Source of the DNA: a virus
Reading direction: 5' to 3' (one strand)
IMG/VR virus record: IMGVR_UViG_3300011113_000581
Coordinates: 1-64,000 of that record
DNA length: 64,000 bases
The stretch's first letter is position 1. Each line of letters begins with the position of its first letter. The position numbers and the translations under genes were made by a program. The notes below the pieces were generated by a model. It did no database searches. It was not told the origin of the DNA and was given only the letters and a program-made list of their open reading frames with translations. Below are positions 7,981 through 16,023 of the stretch, piece by piece.

Positions 7981-8574
7981 TTAGACAAGAACGCGGCCCT
8001 TGGGACTGTAAATCTCAACAAAATTTTCCGTCGCTTCCGTCACGTTTGTCTTGGGTTGAAGATATACAACAAAAGAAGCACACGTGTTCCTCACTTTGAT
8101 TTCACCTGTGTTAATGAAATGCTGATGTAGCATCGGTCTTGTCTTTAAGATACAGACCGGATGATCAAAAATGTCCTGGCAATACAAGAACATATCAGGT
8201 GCATTAGCAAAATAAACACCTTGTTCAATTTCACCAGAAAGCCACTTTCTTTTCAAAGCTCGCCACCAAAGTGCATAAGCGGAAGTCAACGTGGGAGATA
8301 AACCTCTAGTCATCTTCCACCGCTGGGACTTTTCATGCCAAAAATAAGAATGGCGTGGTGGAAATACGTACACATTTCCGTACCACTCCATCTCGTTTAA
8401 ACCATCCTCCTTAGGTGTATAGAATTTTTTTGCATTGACATACTCATTTGCTTTTGCTGAACTTGCTGGATCAAGATCAATACCTCCCATAAGTAAATGG
8501 GCGGAGTCAATCATGTCACGATTGCTGATCCATTCGTAATTTTCAACTTTTTTGTTGCCGAGAAAACCAGGCAT
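7981..8574 (-). CDS. Dam-like N6-adenine methyltransferase with altered catalytic motif
   Basis: Layout matches phage Dam-type methyltransferases: GIDLDPASSAKANEYV, then YFT-like KKFYTPKEDGL, W-x-G-N-V-Y-V and the motif IV position. There, the usual (D/N)PPY is FPPRHS (residues 71-76). The C-terminal half keeps the ALWW...GVYFANAPDMF and CILKTRPML strands. Loss of Asn and Tyr predicts reduced or absent adenine methylation, or a different target. It is overlapped by one base by its upstream neighbour. Confidence 0.65.
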   Translation of the reverse strand: MPGFLGNKKVENYEWISNRDMIDSAHLLMGGIDLDPASSAKANEYVNAKKFYTPKEDGLNEMEWYGNVYVFPPRHSYFWHEKSQRWKMTRGLSPTLTSAYALWWRALKRKWLSGEIEQGVYFANAPDMFLYCQDIFDHPVCILKTRPMLHQHFINTGEIKVRNTCASFVVYLQPKTNVTEATENFVEIYSPKGRVLV

Positions 8575-8972
8575 CAGTCTTTAATCACTCCATCTTTAGC
8601 TTGGTCATATGCTATTTCCAAATAGCGAATACCATCTTGATCGTTTAAGACGTAACCAGCCTTTTCTTCTGGATCAATCTTTTGTGCAGCATTAAGAATG
8701 CGCCTGAAAGTCTCGGCTAGGTCACCATTATTCTCGCGTTCACACTCTTCTTGTGCAGCGTGAAGCTCCTTAAGCGTCAAATAGAACATAGAACGTTCTA
8801 CTTGCTGTGGCTGGAAACACATAACCCCAGGTCCTTCCGTTTCCCAAAATTTTGCAAACATGCCGCCCATATCTCCAAGAATTAAACGGAGCGTTGTATC
8901 CAGCATCTTTGCTTTATCTTCTTCCAGCTCTGGGCCAATTACAGAGGCAATTAATTTTTCACGTCTATTCAT
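8574..8972 (-). CDS. Hypothetical protein
   Basis: A 132-aa, mostly helical acidic protein with no motif I recognise. It overlaps neighbours on both sides by one to four bases, so it belongs to a translationally coupled leftward operon with the HTH regulator upstream and the Dam-like gene downstream. C-terminus (YLEIAYDQAKDGVIKD) is strongly charged. Confidence 0.65.
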   Translation of the reverse strand: MNRREKLIASVIGPELEEDKAKMLDTTLRLILGDMGGMFAKFWETEGPGVMCFQPQQVERSMFYLTLKELHAAQEECERENNGDLAETFRRILNAAQKIDPEEKAGYVLNDQDGIRYLEIAYDQAKDGVIKD

Positions 8973-9427
8973 TTTTTTACCAGTCCCTGACGAATAAGTG
9001 TATCACGCATCTTGGGTAATGGTTGGTAAATGACCACCAACTTACCAAGAACACCGCGTTTCTTTAGTAATTTACCGTTTTCGTCCCTCATCTTGTCAAA
9101 TTCTCCAGCCCTGATAAGGTATTCCGCTACGCAACGTAATCTTCTTTTTAAAGGAAGATCTGCATTAGGGAATTTCCCGCAAATTGTATCAGGCGTCATG
9201 TCCTGGAACGCCATTCGCAACCTGTTTGCCAGAGTCATAGCAAAACTGGGGTCCTCTTCTTCATAGTTTTTTAAGTTTTCCAAGTATCTGCGTAGAGTCG
9301 GTTCATCAAAAGAGCCTGAGGGAGGCAGAAACATCTCAACTTGGACTGCAAGAGACTCGGGTAAAGTTTCTTTATAATTTTTTAAGGTTACGATGCTGAT
9401 TTCTAAGTCTGTAAAACGGTTCTTCAT
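8969..9427 (-). CDS. Hypothetical protein
   Basis: A 152-aa protein with repeated Leu-rich helices and a basic centre (PLKRRLRCVAEYLIRAGEF). No family recognised; a DNA- or RNA-associated role is possible given the basic helix and the coupled HTH gene. Start ATG overlaps the preceding stop as TGATG. Confidence 0.6.
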   Translation of the reverse strand: MKNRFTDLEISIVTLKNYKETLPESLAVQVEMFLPPSGSFDEPTLRRYLENLKNYEEEDPSFAMTLANRLRMAFQDMTPDTICGKFPNADLPLKRRLRCVAEYLIRAGEFDKMRDENGKLLKKRGVLGKLVVIYQPLPKMRDTLIRQGLVKK

Positions 9428-9912
9428 CAACCCTCCTCGTTTAAATCTTCATCAAAATCTGGGGTTTTAGGTACCGTAGGGTCTGGAATGTGCTCGTCTT
9501 TCCGATCTCGAGCGTAAGTATCGTATAAAGTGTTACCACCACTGCCCGAAAAAGTTAAATAACTTGGTTTTGTGTCTCGAATAAATGTTTGAATCAACCG
9601 ATTCCAAGGAATACGGATCGTCTGTTTGCGTCCCTTGGTGGCTTCAATATTGATATAGTGAACGCCATAGATCCAGCCTTTTTCAGGATTCTTTTTACCA
9701 GCAAGAATCCAATTACGAATCGTTTGGTCTGAAATACCCAGCCTGCGAGCACATTCTTCAGTAGAAATGTACTCATCTGCGTAAACTTCAGGGGATATAC
9801 GGTCGGTTTCTCCATCTTGGTACCGTGCATGCCACATAGCCGCAAGAATATGCTTAATACTTTGAAGCTCATGCGCAATGTCTTCAAGTCCTTTCCGTAA
9901 TCCGTGTGTCAT
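9427..9912 (-). CDS. MerR/excisionase-like HTH protein
   Basis: Residues about 48-75 (YISTEECARRLGISDQTIRN) form a clear helix-turn-helix of the excisionase/MerR type, followed by a wing-like GWIYGVHYINIE and IRIPWNRLI segment. The N-terminus is helical; the C-terminal 50 residues are acidic and probably disordered. As first gene of a four-gene leftward unit it may autoregulate the divergent region before 9968. Confidence 0.7.
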   Translation of the reverse strand: MTHGLRKGLEDIAHELQSIKHILAAMWHARYQDGETDRISPEVYADEYISTEECARRLGISDQTIRNWILAGKKNPEKGWIYGVHYINIEATKGRKQTIRIPWNRLIQTFIRDTKPSYLTFSGSGGNTLYDTYARDRKDEHIPDPTVPKTPDFDEDLNEEG

Positions 9913-9967
9913 ACCAACAATTAATCTGATTAAATGCTAGTCTTTTTACAGATAATCTGCTTGTTTC

Positions 9968-10354
9968 ATGGAAGATCTTTTTTCCGCTCCTGCCAATAGT
10001 CAAGAGCCGCCGCAATCACAGATTCCAATTGGAGCGGGCGTCCGATTTGACGGCCGTGCCGTACCCAGTCAAATCACTCCTGAAGACCTGGAACGCATGA
10101 AACAACAGGCCCGTGAACTAGCTGTGGCACAGTATTACGCTCAACAACAAGCCCAAGAATCAAAACCCAAAGTTACATATGAAATTAATCCGCCGCTGCA
10201 GATTCCTGAAAAAATTGTTTATGTTCGCCGTAACCTAACGATTGCAGAGCTTCTGGTTATTTTTGCAGTTTCCTGTGGTTTGGTTTACGGTGTACCAGCA
10301 GCCTGGAACTTTGTCTCACAAAATTTACCGCGAATTGAAGTACGCGTAAAGTAA
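9968..10354 (+). CDS. Single-span membrane protein
   Basis: A 128-aa protein with a Pro/Gln-rich N-terminal 70 residues, a PP motif, one transmembrane helix at about 93-112 (IAELLVIFAVSCGLVYGVPA) and a short basic C-terminus. Topology with cytoplasmic N-terminus is plausible. It precedes the tail fibres; it could be a virion membrane protein or a pinholin/spanin-like accessory protein, but there is no specific motif. Confidence 0.65.
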   Translation: MEDLFSAPANSQEPPQSQIPIGAGVRFDGRAVPSQITPEDLERMKQQARELAVAQYYAQQQAQESKPKVTYEINPPLQIPEKIVYVRRNLTIAELLVIFAVSCGLVYGVPAAWNFVSQNLPRIEVRVK

Positions 10355-10368
10355 GAAGTTAGATCTCC

Positions 10369-10404
10369 TATAATCACTTATAAGGCTTCGTATTTTTATA
10401 AGTG
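10369..10404 (+). promoter_or_regulatory. -10-like box and hairpin covering the tail-fibre start
   Basis: A TATAAT hexamer (10369-10374) runs into an inverted repeat CACTTATAA/TTATAAGTG (10375-10383 and 10396-10404). The right arm contains the GTG start codon of the next gene, so the start would be buried if the hairpin forms. No convincing -35 box is seen. Confidence 0.4.
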
Positions 10405-11472
10405 GCAAACAGGAGAATTACCGAACTGCCCTCAATTGCAGGAGCAGATTTAAGCGAGTTAGATCTGCTCACTCTCGTTCGGGTGTTTGAAGTTGACCCG
10501 ACTTTAAAAAATAAAAAAATTACTCTTTCAGAATTTAGTAATTACCTTAACACAAAGTATTTAACGCTTAGTGGCGGGACCATGACTGGTCCGCTTACTA
10601 TCAACGCACCATTAACGGTTACTGGTCTTACCACTCTCAACACTGTCACTTCTACCGGTGTAGCAAACTTCAGTGGGGTTTACGTTCAAACCACACTAAA
10701 CGTCAGTGGGACTTTAAGCGGTGTCACGATTACCGGTACAACGGTAAACGCAACAAACGCAACGTTCCAAAATTTAACCACCAGTGGACATAACATTCAA
10801 GGAAACTTGACTGTCTCTGGTACTCTTTTAACTCGCGGAAATGCAACTTTTTCTTCTGGCGTAACAGTCACAGGTGCTTTAACTGGCACTACGGTTACTG
10901 GCACAATTGCTAACTTTTCTTCTGGTGTGTTTACTGAGCAAATTTCAGGAGCTACTATTACTGGTAACTCTGGAAGATTTACACAACTATCCGGAATTTC
11001 CGGAATATTTACAAATCAAATTTCAGGTGCCACTATTACAGGTAATTTAGTTCAAGGTACGTCTGGTGCTTTTGCAAATCTTCAAGCAACAAACCTTTCT
11101 TTTGCTTCTGCCACAATTAGCGGAGACTTTTTTGTACTTGGATCTGGTTATGTTAGCTCAGGATTTAGTGTCACTGGAACTATCTCAGGACAAACAATTA
11201 CTGGAACTACGGGGAGATTTAATTCTGTAACAGGGAATACAGCGGGTTTTACCACAATTACAGGAGTTACCGTCACTGGAACTACTGGAAACTTTATTAC
11301 AGCATCGGGTGCAACAGTTACTGGTAACACGGGTCTTTTTACAAACATTACAGGAAGCACTCTTTATATAACCATGCCTCCTGATGGACCTGCAGCAATT
11401 GTATGTACAGGTGTTGTTTCTGGAGATGCTACAGGATTTCAAATTCGAGGGCCATTAATTATTTTGCCCTGA
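10402..11472 (+). CDS. Tail fibre/adhesin with repetitive TG-rich shaft
   Basis: The N-terminus (RITELPSIAGADLSELDLLT, then a KKITLSEF strand) is a common phage tail-fibre attachment domain, followed by LTLSGGTMTGPLTI as in many collar/fibre proteins. Residues about 75-330 are a degenerate repeat of TGTTVTG-N-x-G-x-F units of 20-25 residues, expected to form a trimeric beta-helical shaft. It ends with a short hydrophobic cap. Start is GTG inside a hairpin. The next gene shares the same repeat type. Confidence 0.8.
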   Translation: MANRRITELPSIAGADLSELDLLTLVRVFEVDPTLKNKKITLSEFSNYLNTKYLTLSGGTMTGPLTINAPLTVTGLTTLNTVTSTGVANFSGVYVQTTLNVSGTLSGVTITGTTVNATNATFQNLTTSGHNIQGNLTVSGTLLTRGNATFSSGVTVTGALTGTTVTGTIANFSSGVFTEQISGATITGNSGRFTQLSGISGIFTNQISGATITGNLVQGTSGAFANLQATNLSFASATISGDFFVLGSGYVSSGFSVTGTISGQTITGTTGRFNSVTGNTAGFTTITGVTVTGTTGNFITASGATVTGNTGLFTNITGSTLYITMPPDGPAAIVCTGVVSGDATGFQIRGPLIILP

Positions 11473-11505
11473 GTTACAATTAAAGAAAGATTTTTGTAGA
11501 GACAA

Positions 11506-13404
11506 ATGCCATACGGTATCATCAAAGTTGATCAAGTTACGTTCACTAATGCTGGCGTAGATCAGACTATCTCTGTTTCTGGAATTGTTGCTTCTATTTC
11601 GGGGAATATTACTGCAACCGGAACGATTTCTGGTAACGTGATTCGCGGTGGTACCACAGTTTCTGGTGCAACCGTTACTGGTACTGCAGGTCAATTTGGT
11701 ACCATCACAGGTAACACTGCAGGATTTACTACTGTCACCGGGACGACCGTTACTGGAATTACAGCAACGTTTACCTCAGGCGTATTTACCAATATTAGTG
11801 GTGGAACTCATACGATTACCTCTGGTGTGTTTGCTTCGGGTACTGCTGCTAACCCAAGTATTACTTTCCAAGGTGACGTTAATACAGGTATTTACAGTCC
11901 TGGCGCAGAACAAGTAGCCATCAGCACTAATGGGTCGGGGAGGCTGTTTGTTAATAGTCTGGGTAATATCGGAGTTGGATCGTCTCCGACATCGATTGGA
12001 AGTAATATCTCAACTATTCATGCTAAAGGAATTAATGGTGCTGGTATTGGACTTGGCTCAACCAGTTATGATCAGTCTCTTGTGCTCTTTACCAATGGTG
12101 ATGGTGCAGCCGGCTATTTAGGTACTTATGCCAATATGCCGTTGGTTTTTACAACAAACAGCACAGAGCGCCTTCGCATCACCTCCACCGGCAACGTCGG
12201 CATTGGGACGAGTGCTCCGGGCGTTGCACTCGACGTAGTAGGCGAGGGTCGCTTTTATTCAACCAGCAGCAACATTAATCTGCAGGTGGGGCGACTGGGT
12301 GACGCTTTGTTTAACAATAGTTTCAGCATTTACAGTGGTTATGTAACCACAGCGGCGTCATACCTTATTCAGACTGATCTGAATGGAGTCAACACAAATT
12401 ACTTTGGCGCTCTGAGGTTTAATCAGTATTCGTCTGGCACAACATTCACCGAACGCCTCCGCATCGACAACTCTGGTCGCCTCTTAGTTGGTACGTCTAC
12501 GGCGCGAAGCAATTTCTTCAACACTACACAGTCAGCAAACATTCAACTTGAAGGAACCTCTGGCACTGCGTTGATGTCGTTGGTATCAAACGCCAATGAC
12601 GTAGGTAGCAATGCTGCTTTAATACTTGGCAAAACAAGAGGAACAGCAGTTGGAAGCACAACCGTTGTTCAATCGGGCGATGTCCTTGGTCGAATCACAT
12701 TCCAAGGATCAGATGGCACTGAGTTTGTGCAAGCTGCTGATATTTACGCAGAAGTAGACGGCCCCCCTGGCGCTAATGACATGCCAGGCCGTCTAGTGTT
12801 CTCCACTACCGCCGACGGGGCGAGTTCTCCGACGGAGCGGATGAGGCTGGACAATGCTGGGGAGGTCAACATTTTTGCCGCCACAGGTCGAACGGTATTT
12901 GGCGCAAGAAGCGCAACAGGTGCTGGCACCACTGATCGCACTATTACTGGTATTCACAGTGCCACATCAACAACAGCTACAGGAACAATTTCATTCCAAG
13001 TATTCACAAACGGCAACACCCAGAACACCAACAACAGCTATGCTGGCATTTCGGACATCAAGCTAAAAGAAAACATTGTTGATTCTGGCTCTCAATGGGC
13101 CGACATCAAGGCGCTACAAGTTCGTAAGTACAACTTCAAGGAAGAGACAGGCCAAGAGACTCACACTCAAATTGGCCTTGTCGCTCAGGAGGTTGAGCTG
13201 GTCTCGCCAGGCATCGTTTTTGAGTCCCCCGACCGCGACGCCGAAGGCAACGAGCTTGGCACCGTCACCAAGAGCGTCAACTATTCGGTGCTCTACATGA
13301 AAGCCGTCAAGGCACTGCAGGAAGCAATGGAGCGGATCGAAACTCTTGAGGCGAGCAATGCCGATCTGCTGGTACGAGTTTCTGCACTTGAATCAAAGCC
13401 GTAA
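11506..13404 (+). CDS. Tail fibre with S74 intramolecular chaperone
   Basis: 632 aa in three parts: a repeat shaft like the upstream gene (residues about 1-120), a middle with endosialidase/fibre-like strands such as ERLRITSTGNVGIGTSAPG and ERLRIDNSGRLLVGT, and a C-terminal peptidase S74 domain beginning SDIKLKENI. The Ser of SDIKLKEN is the predicted self-cleavage residue; the domain folds the trimer then is released. It ends with a coiled coil (ALQEAMERIETLEASNADLL). The last 600 bases are GC-richer than the 5' part, indicating a mosaic, exchangeable tip. Confidence 0.87.
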   Translation: MPYGIIKVDQVTFTNAGVDQTISVSGIVASISGNITATGTISGNVIRGGTTVSGATVTGTAGQFGTITGNTAGFTTVTGTTVTGITATFTSGVFTNISGGTHTITSGVFASGTAANPSITFQGDVNTGIYSPGAEQVAISTNGSGRLFVNSLGNIGVGSSPTSIGSNISTIHAKGINGAGIGLGSTSYDQSLVLFTNGDGAAGYLGTYANMPLVFTTNSTERLRITSTGNVGIGTSAPGVALDVVGEGRFYSTSSNINLQVGRLGDALFNNSFSIYSGYVTTAASYLIQTDLNGVNTNYFGALRFNQYSSGTTFTERLRIDNSGRLLVGTSTARSNFFNTTQSANIQLEGTSGTALMSLVSNANDVGSNAALILGKTRGTAVGSTTVVQSGDVLGRITFQGSDGTEFVQAADIYAEVDGPPGANDMPGRLVFSTTADGASSPTERMRLDNAGEVNIFAATGRTVFGARSATGAGTTDRTITGIHSATSTTATGTISFQVFTNGNTQNTNNSYAGISDIKLKENIVDSGSQWADIKALQVRKYNFKEETGQETHTQIGLVAQEVELVSPGIVFESPDRDAEGNELGTVTKSVNYSVLYMKAVKALQEAMERIETLEASNADLLVRVSALESKP

Positions 13405-13440
13405 GTCCCCTTCACCTGTGACCCTGGCTCGGTGTAACAA

Positions 13441-13468
13441 ACCATTTTGTTGACCCTACCAAAATGGT
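13441..13468 (+). terminator. Perfect 9-bp stem-loop after tail-fibre gene
   Basis: ACCATTTTG/CAAAATGGT with a 10-nt loop, 36 bases after the tail-fibre stop. There is no T-tract, so it may stabilise the 3' end rather than terminate. The 194-base gap also holds a second hairpin (CTCCTAATTT/AAAATTAGGAG, about 13557-13581), which carries the AGGAGG of the next gene. Confidence 0.5.
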
Positions 13469-13598
13469 CTACCGGGCCCAGTAGTCTTTGACGTTACCGA
13501 TCAGGATTAAAAGCTATAAATCCTGGCACAAACCTAAAAACTATTACCGCTCGGGAACTCCTAATTTGGTTAAAATTAGGAGGTAATTAGGAGTTGGC

Positions 13599-13736
13599 AT
13601 GAACGATCCTGTTGACGATCTTCTTAATGATCTGTTTGACATGTATGCAGAACCAGGGACCTTTGGCCTGGAGATGAATCGAAACGAATTTATTGCTGCA
13701 TGTGAAGATCTCTTGGAACGCATTAAAGATTTATGA
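13599..13736 (+). CDS. Tiny acidic hypothetical protein
   Basis: A 45-aa acidic ORF (starts MNDPVDDLLNDLFDMY) preceded by AGGAG seven bases before the ATG, the strongest ribosome site nearby. Its stop overlaps the start of the next small gene (ATGA), a coupled pair. No domain recognised. Confidence 0.6.
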   Translation: MNDPVDDLLNDLFDMYAEPGTFGLEMNRNEFIAACEDLLERIKDL

Positions 13737-13897
13737 CCGAACAACAAAAGGCTGTGCTGACCGCCGCAGTAGATCTTGTTAATGGTGGGCAAGACATGGA
13801 AGAAGCACTCGGTTGTTATCGGGTCATTTCCCAGTATGTGTTGAATACCGTACCGCCAGACGCAGAAGACCTTGATGCACTAGGGTTGACCAAGTAG
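13733..13897 (+). CDS. Small hypothetical protein
   Basis: A 54-aa acidic ORF (MTEQQKAVLTAAVDLVNGGQ...) overlapping the previous gene by four bases. Amphipathic helices, no recognised motif. Evidence is the overlap and codon pattern. Confidence 0.55.
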   Translation: MTEQQKAVLTAAVDLVNGGQDMEEALGCYRVISQYVLNTVPPDAEDLDALGLTK

Positions 13898-13947
13898 TGT
13901 AACCCACTTTTATTTAAGCTATAATTATACAGAGGTTTTGTTTTTTT

Positions 13948-14250
13948 ATGGCTACCACAACTACCTGGCATATTGCTCAACTCGAGAGGGAGACGAGTGA
14001 CGGTTACGTTTTTACCGCTCACTATACAATTGATTCCAAAAATGAGGCGTATAGTGCTGGAGCCTATGGAAGTATTGGTTTCCAGCGTCCCGAAAACCTC
14101 ATTCCATACTCAGATTTGACTGAAGATCTGGTCATCTCTTGGGTAAAAGAAACTCTCGGTGACGACAAAGTTACCGAAATTGAAGCTGCTCTCCAGGCTC
14201 AACTGGATGAACAAGCACATCCCACCAAACAAGCTGGTGTTCCCTGGTAA
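13948..14250 (+). CDS. Conserved cyanophage-type small protein
   Basis: A 100-aa protein with the layout WHIAQLERETSDGYVFTAH ... SAGAYGSIGF ... LIPYSDLTEDLVISWV ... GVPW. I recall proteins with this pattern (T-x-x-I-x-x-L-x-R, YG-x-x-x-F, PY-x-DLTE, C-terminal G-x-PW) as frequent uncharacterised genes in marine and freshwater cyanophages. Function unknown. A TATAAT hexamer lies at about 13920 and a terminator follows, so it is probably transcribed alone. Confidence 0.65.
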   Translation: MATTTTWHIAQLERETSDGYVFTAHYTIDSKNEAYSAGAYGSIGFQRPENLIPYSDLTEDLVISWVKETLGDDKVTEIEAALQAQLDEQAHPTKQAGVPW

Positions 14251-14269
14251 TTACTGACACATAATTAAG

Positions 14270-14294
14270 TGCGGTCCAAGAGGCCGCATTTTTT
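14270..14294 (+). terminator. Rho-independent terminator
   Basis: Stem TGCGG(T)CC/GGCCGCA with an AAGA loop followed by six T residues, 20 bases after the preceding stop codon. Confidence 0.85.
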
Positions 14295-14335
14295 ATTGGT
14301 CATTTTATAGTAGTAATGACCTGGTACAAGGGAAT

Positions 14336-15448
14336 ATGACGATTAATTTACTAGATGCTGTTCGTTATTTCAAAGGTTTGTCGCACCAGGTAGATGCTTT
14401 TGTGTGGTTAGATAAACAACTAAGTCCAGAACAAAAGGTTGAATTTGCACGTCTGTATCGAGAAGAAAAAAATCCACCGAAAGAAACAGTTACCAATGAT
14501 TGGGCAGGAATCTTAGGAGCTGCACGTAAAGCCGGTGCAAAATTTCCAGAAGTTGTTGCTGCTCAATGGGCACTTGAATCGGGATATGGTAAGCACACCT
14601 CAGGTAAAAATAATTTCTTTGGCTTGAAAGGAACAGGAAGTGCAGTAGGAACTAAAGAATTTATTAATGATCGTTGGATTGAAATTACAGCAAGCTTTAT
14701 TGATTTTCCAACTATTCAAACCTGTGTTCAATACCTTGTTGACCGCTGGTACAAAGACTACCGACATTTCAAAGGTGTCAACAGGGCCAACAACAGAAAT
14801 GAATGCGCAAATCTTCTTGTAGCAGAACGCTACGCAACTGATCCTGATTACGCAACCAAGCTGATTCAAATCATGGATCGGGAAATTGGTACAGTACCGA
14901 ACGCACCAGAAGTAATTACAGATAAATCTTTAGTTGTACCTTACTTTTATCAACTAGACAACTCAAGCGGGACTGGTTATCGCGAATGTTTCTCGTCATC
15001 TTGTGCGATGATTGCCGCTTATTACGGTTTAATCGGCTCAGATGACGAATACAACAACATTCGTAAAAAGTTTGGTGATACAACTGATAACACTGTCCAA
15101 TTAAAAACACTCAGGCACCTGGGACTAACAGCAAGATTTATCACCAATGGAAATGCTGCTGTTCTTGAAAATGAAATTCGCAATGGTAGACCAGTTGCTG
15201 TCGGTTGGTTACATCACGGGAATGTAAGCAGGCCAACAGGTGGCGGACATTGGACAGTAGTTCGTGGATTCACACCAACACACTTTGTTCACAATGATCC
15301 CTATGGAGAATGTGACATGGTAAACGGTGGATATATCTCAACCAAATCTAAAGCTGGTAACGGAATTAAGTATTCGCGTAAAAATTGGTTACGTCGCTGG
15401 GAAGTCGATGGTCCTAGTACGGGATGGGCAATTCTTGTAAACAAATGA
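14336..15448 (+). CDS. Bifunctional endolysin: glucosaminidase plus C39-like peptidase
   Basis: Residues about 60-185 form an endo-beta-N-acetylglucosaminidase (GH73-type) domain: VVAAQWALESGYGKHTSGKN with catalytic Glu, then NNFFGLKG. Residues about 195-370 form a C39-family-like cysteine peptidase: VPYFYQLDN, ECFSSSCAMIAAYY with the Cys nucleophile, GHWTVVRGF with His and HNDPYGE with Asp. The protein would cut both glycan strand and peptide cross-link. An N-terminal helical segment precedes the catalytic parts. It lies next to a possible holin-like gene at 15604. Confidence 0.83.
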   Translation: MTINLLDAVRYFKGLSHQVDAFVWLDKQLSPEQKVEFARLYREEKNPPKETVTNDWAGILGAARKAGAKFPEVVAAQWALESGYGKHTSGKNNFFGLKGTGSAVGTKEFINDRWIEITASFIDFPTIQTCVQYLVDRWYKDYRHFKGVNRANNRNECANLLVAERYATDPDYATKLIQIMDREIGTVPNAPEVITDKSLVVPYFYQLDNSSGTGYRECFSSSCAMIAAYYGLIGSDDEYNNIRKKFGDTTDNTVQLKTLRHLGLTARFITNGNAAVLENEIRNGRPVAVGWLHHGNVSRPTGGGHWTVVRGFTPTHFVHNDPYGECDMVNGGYISTKSKAGNGIKYSRKNWLRRWEVDGPSTGWAILVNK

Positions 15449-15603
15449 AAGTAAAAAGAGATCCACCTATCAAAGTAAATATCTGTTGGGAAGTAGGTGA
15501 TGAAAAAAAATGCGTAACACTTCCAAAAGAGGAAGCGTACGCAACAAGGGATTGGGCTGAACGAGAAGGTGGTGTAGTGTTCTGGTTTCAACCAGTTAAC
15601 TGA
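15445..15603 (+). CDS. Small hypothetical protein coupled to endolysin
   Basis: A 52-aa ORF starting in the endolysin stop codon (ATGA). Sequence MKVKRDPPIKVNICWEVGDE, with one DWAERE segment; no motif recognised. It meets the next minus-strand gene without a gap. Confidence 0.55.
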   Translation: MKVKRDPPIKVNICWEVGDEKKCVTLPKEEAYATRDWAEREGGVVFWFQPVN

Positions 15604-15768
15604 TTAACGTTGTTTGGCACGTCCAATAACAAGACCAAGGACTTCAATTACTTTGTACAACTTACCAACCAATTTATCATCGGAAGGAGTTGGGGTCAAA
15701 GCGCAAATAGCAGATGCTGCTGCATGAATAGCAAGAGCAACTTCTAGGTATTCATTAAGTTTATGCAT
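15604..15768 (-). CDS. Small hydrophobic protein next to endolysin, conserved in cyanophages
   Basis: A 54-aa protein (HKLNEYLEVALAIHAAASAI, then CALTPTPSDDKLVGK and IEVLGLVIGRAKQR) of a type I recall beside lysis genes in cyanophages. The N-terminal half is a moderately hydrophobic helix. A holin role is conceivable but the hydrophobicity is lower than usual. It converges with the endolysin operon. Confidence 0.6.
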   Translation of the reverse strand: MHKLNEYLEVALAIHAAASAICALTPTPSDDKLVGKLYKVIEVLGLVIGRAKQR

Positions 15769-15789
15769 GAGTATTCAGTAACTCTTCTT

Positions 15790-16023
15790 TTATTCTACGT
15801 ACCTTTGTTTATAGAAGGTGTAACACTTTAATTCTGGATTTCCAACCCATTGGTACTGAGCATCTTTACGTGCCAGCCATTTACCCCACACTCGATACTG
15901 CTTATCAGGATTGGCACTCTCACAACGGAAAGCAATCATATCCCCTGGCTCTAACTCCTCACACCACTTGCGAAGAGTATCAATAACAGTACGGTAATAA
16001 TGAAGAGTAACTTTACCGGTCAA
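15790..16023 (-). CDS. Hypothetical protein
   Basis: 77 aa when started at TTG overlapping the end of the upstream gene; the longer open frame would overlap the upstream gene by 220 bases and is rejected. Sequence contains a basic YRVWGKWLARKDAQYQWVG segment with aromatic strands suggesting a small beta-barrel-like fold. Function unknown. Confidence 0.5.
   Translation of the reverse strand: MTGKVTLHYYRTVIDTLRKWCEELEPGDMIAFRCESANPDKQYRVWGKWLARKDAQYQWVGNPELKCYTFYKQRYVE

Noticed and set aside
10600-11800. Regularly spaced short repeats that resemble a CRISPR array at first sight
   Set aside because: They are the in-frame TG-rich shaft repeats of two tail-fibre genes, imperfect and protein-coding.
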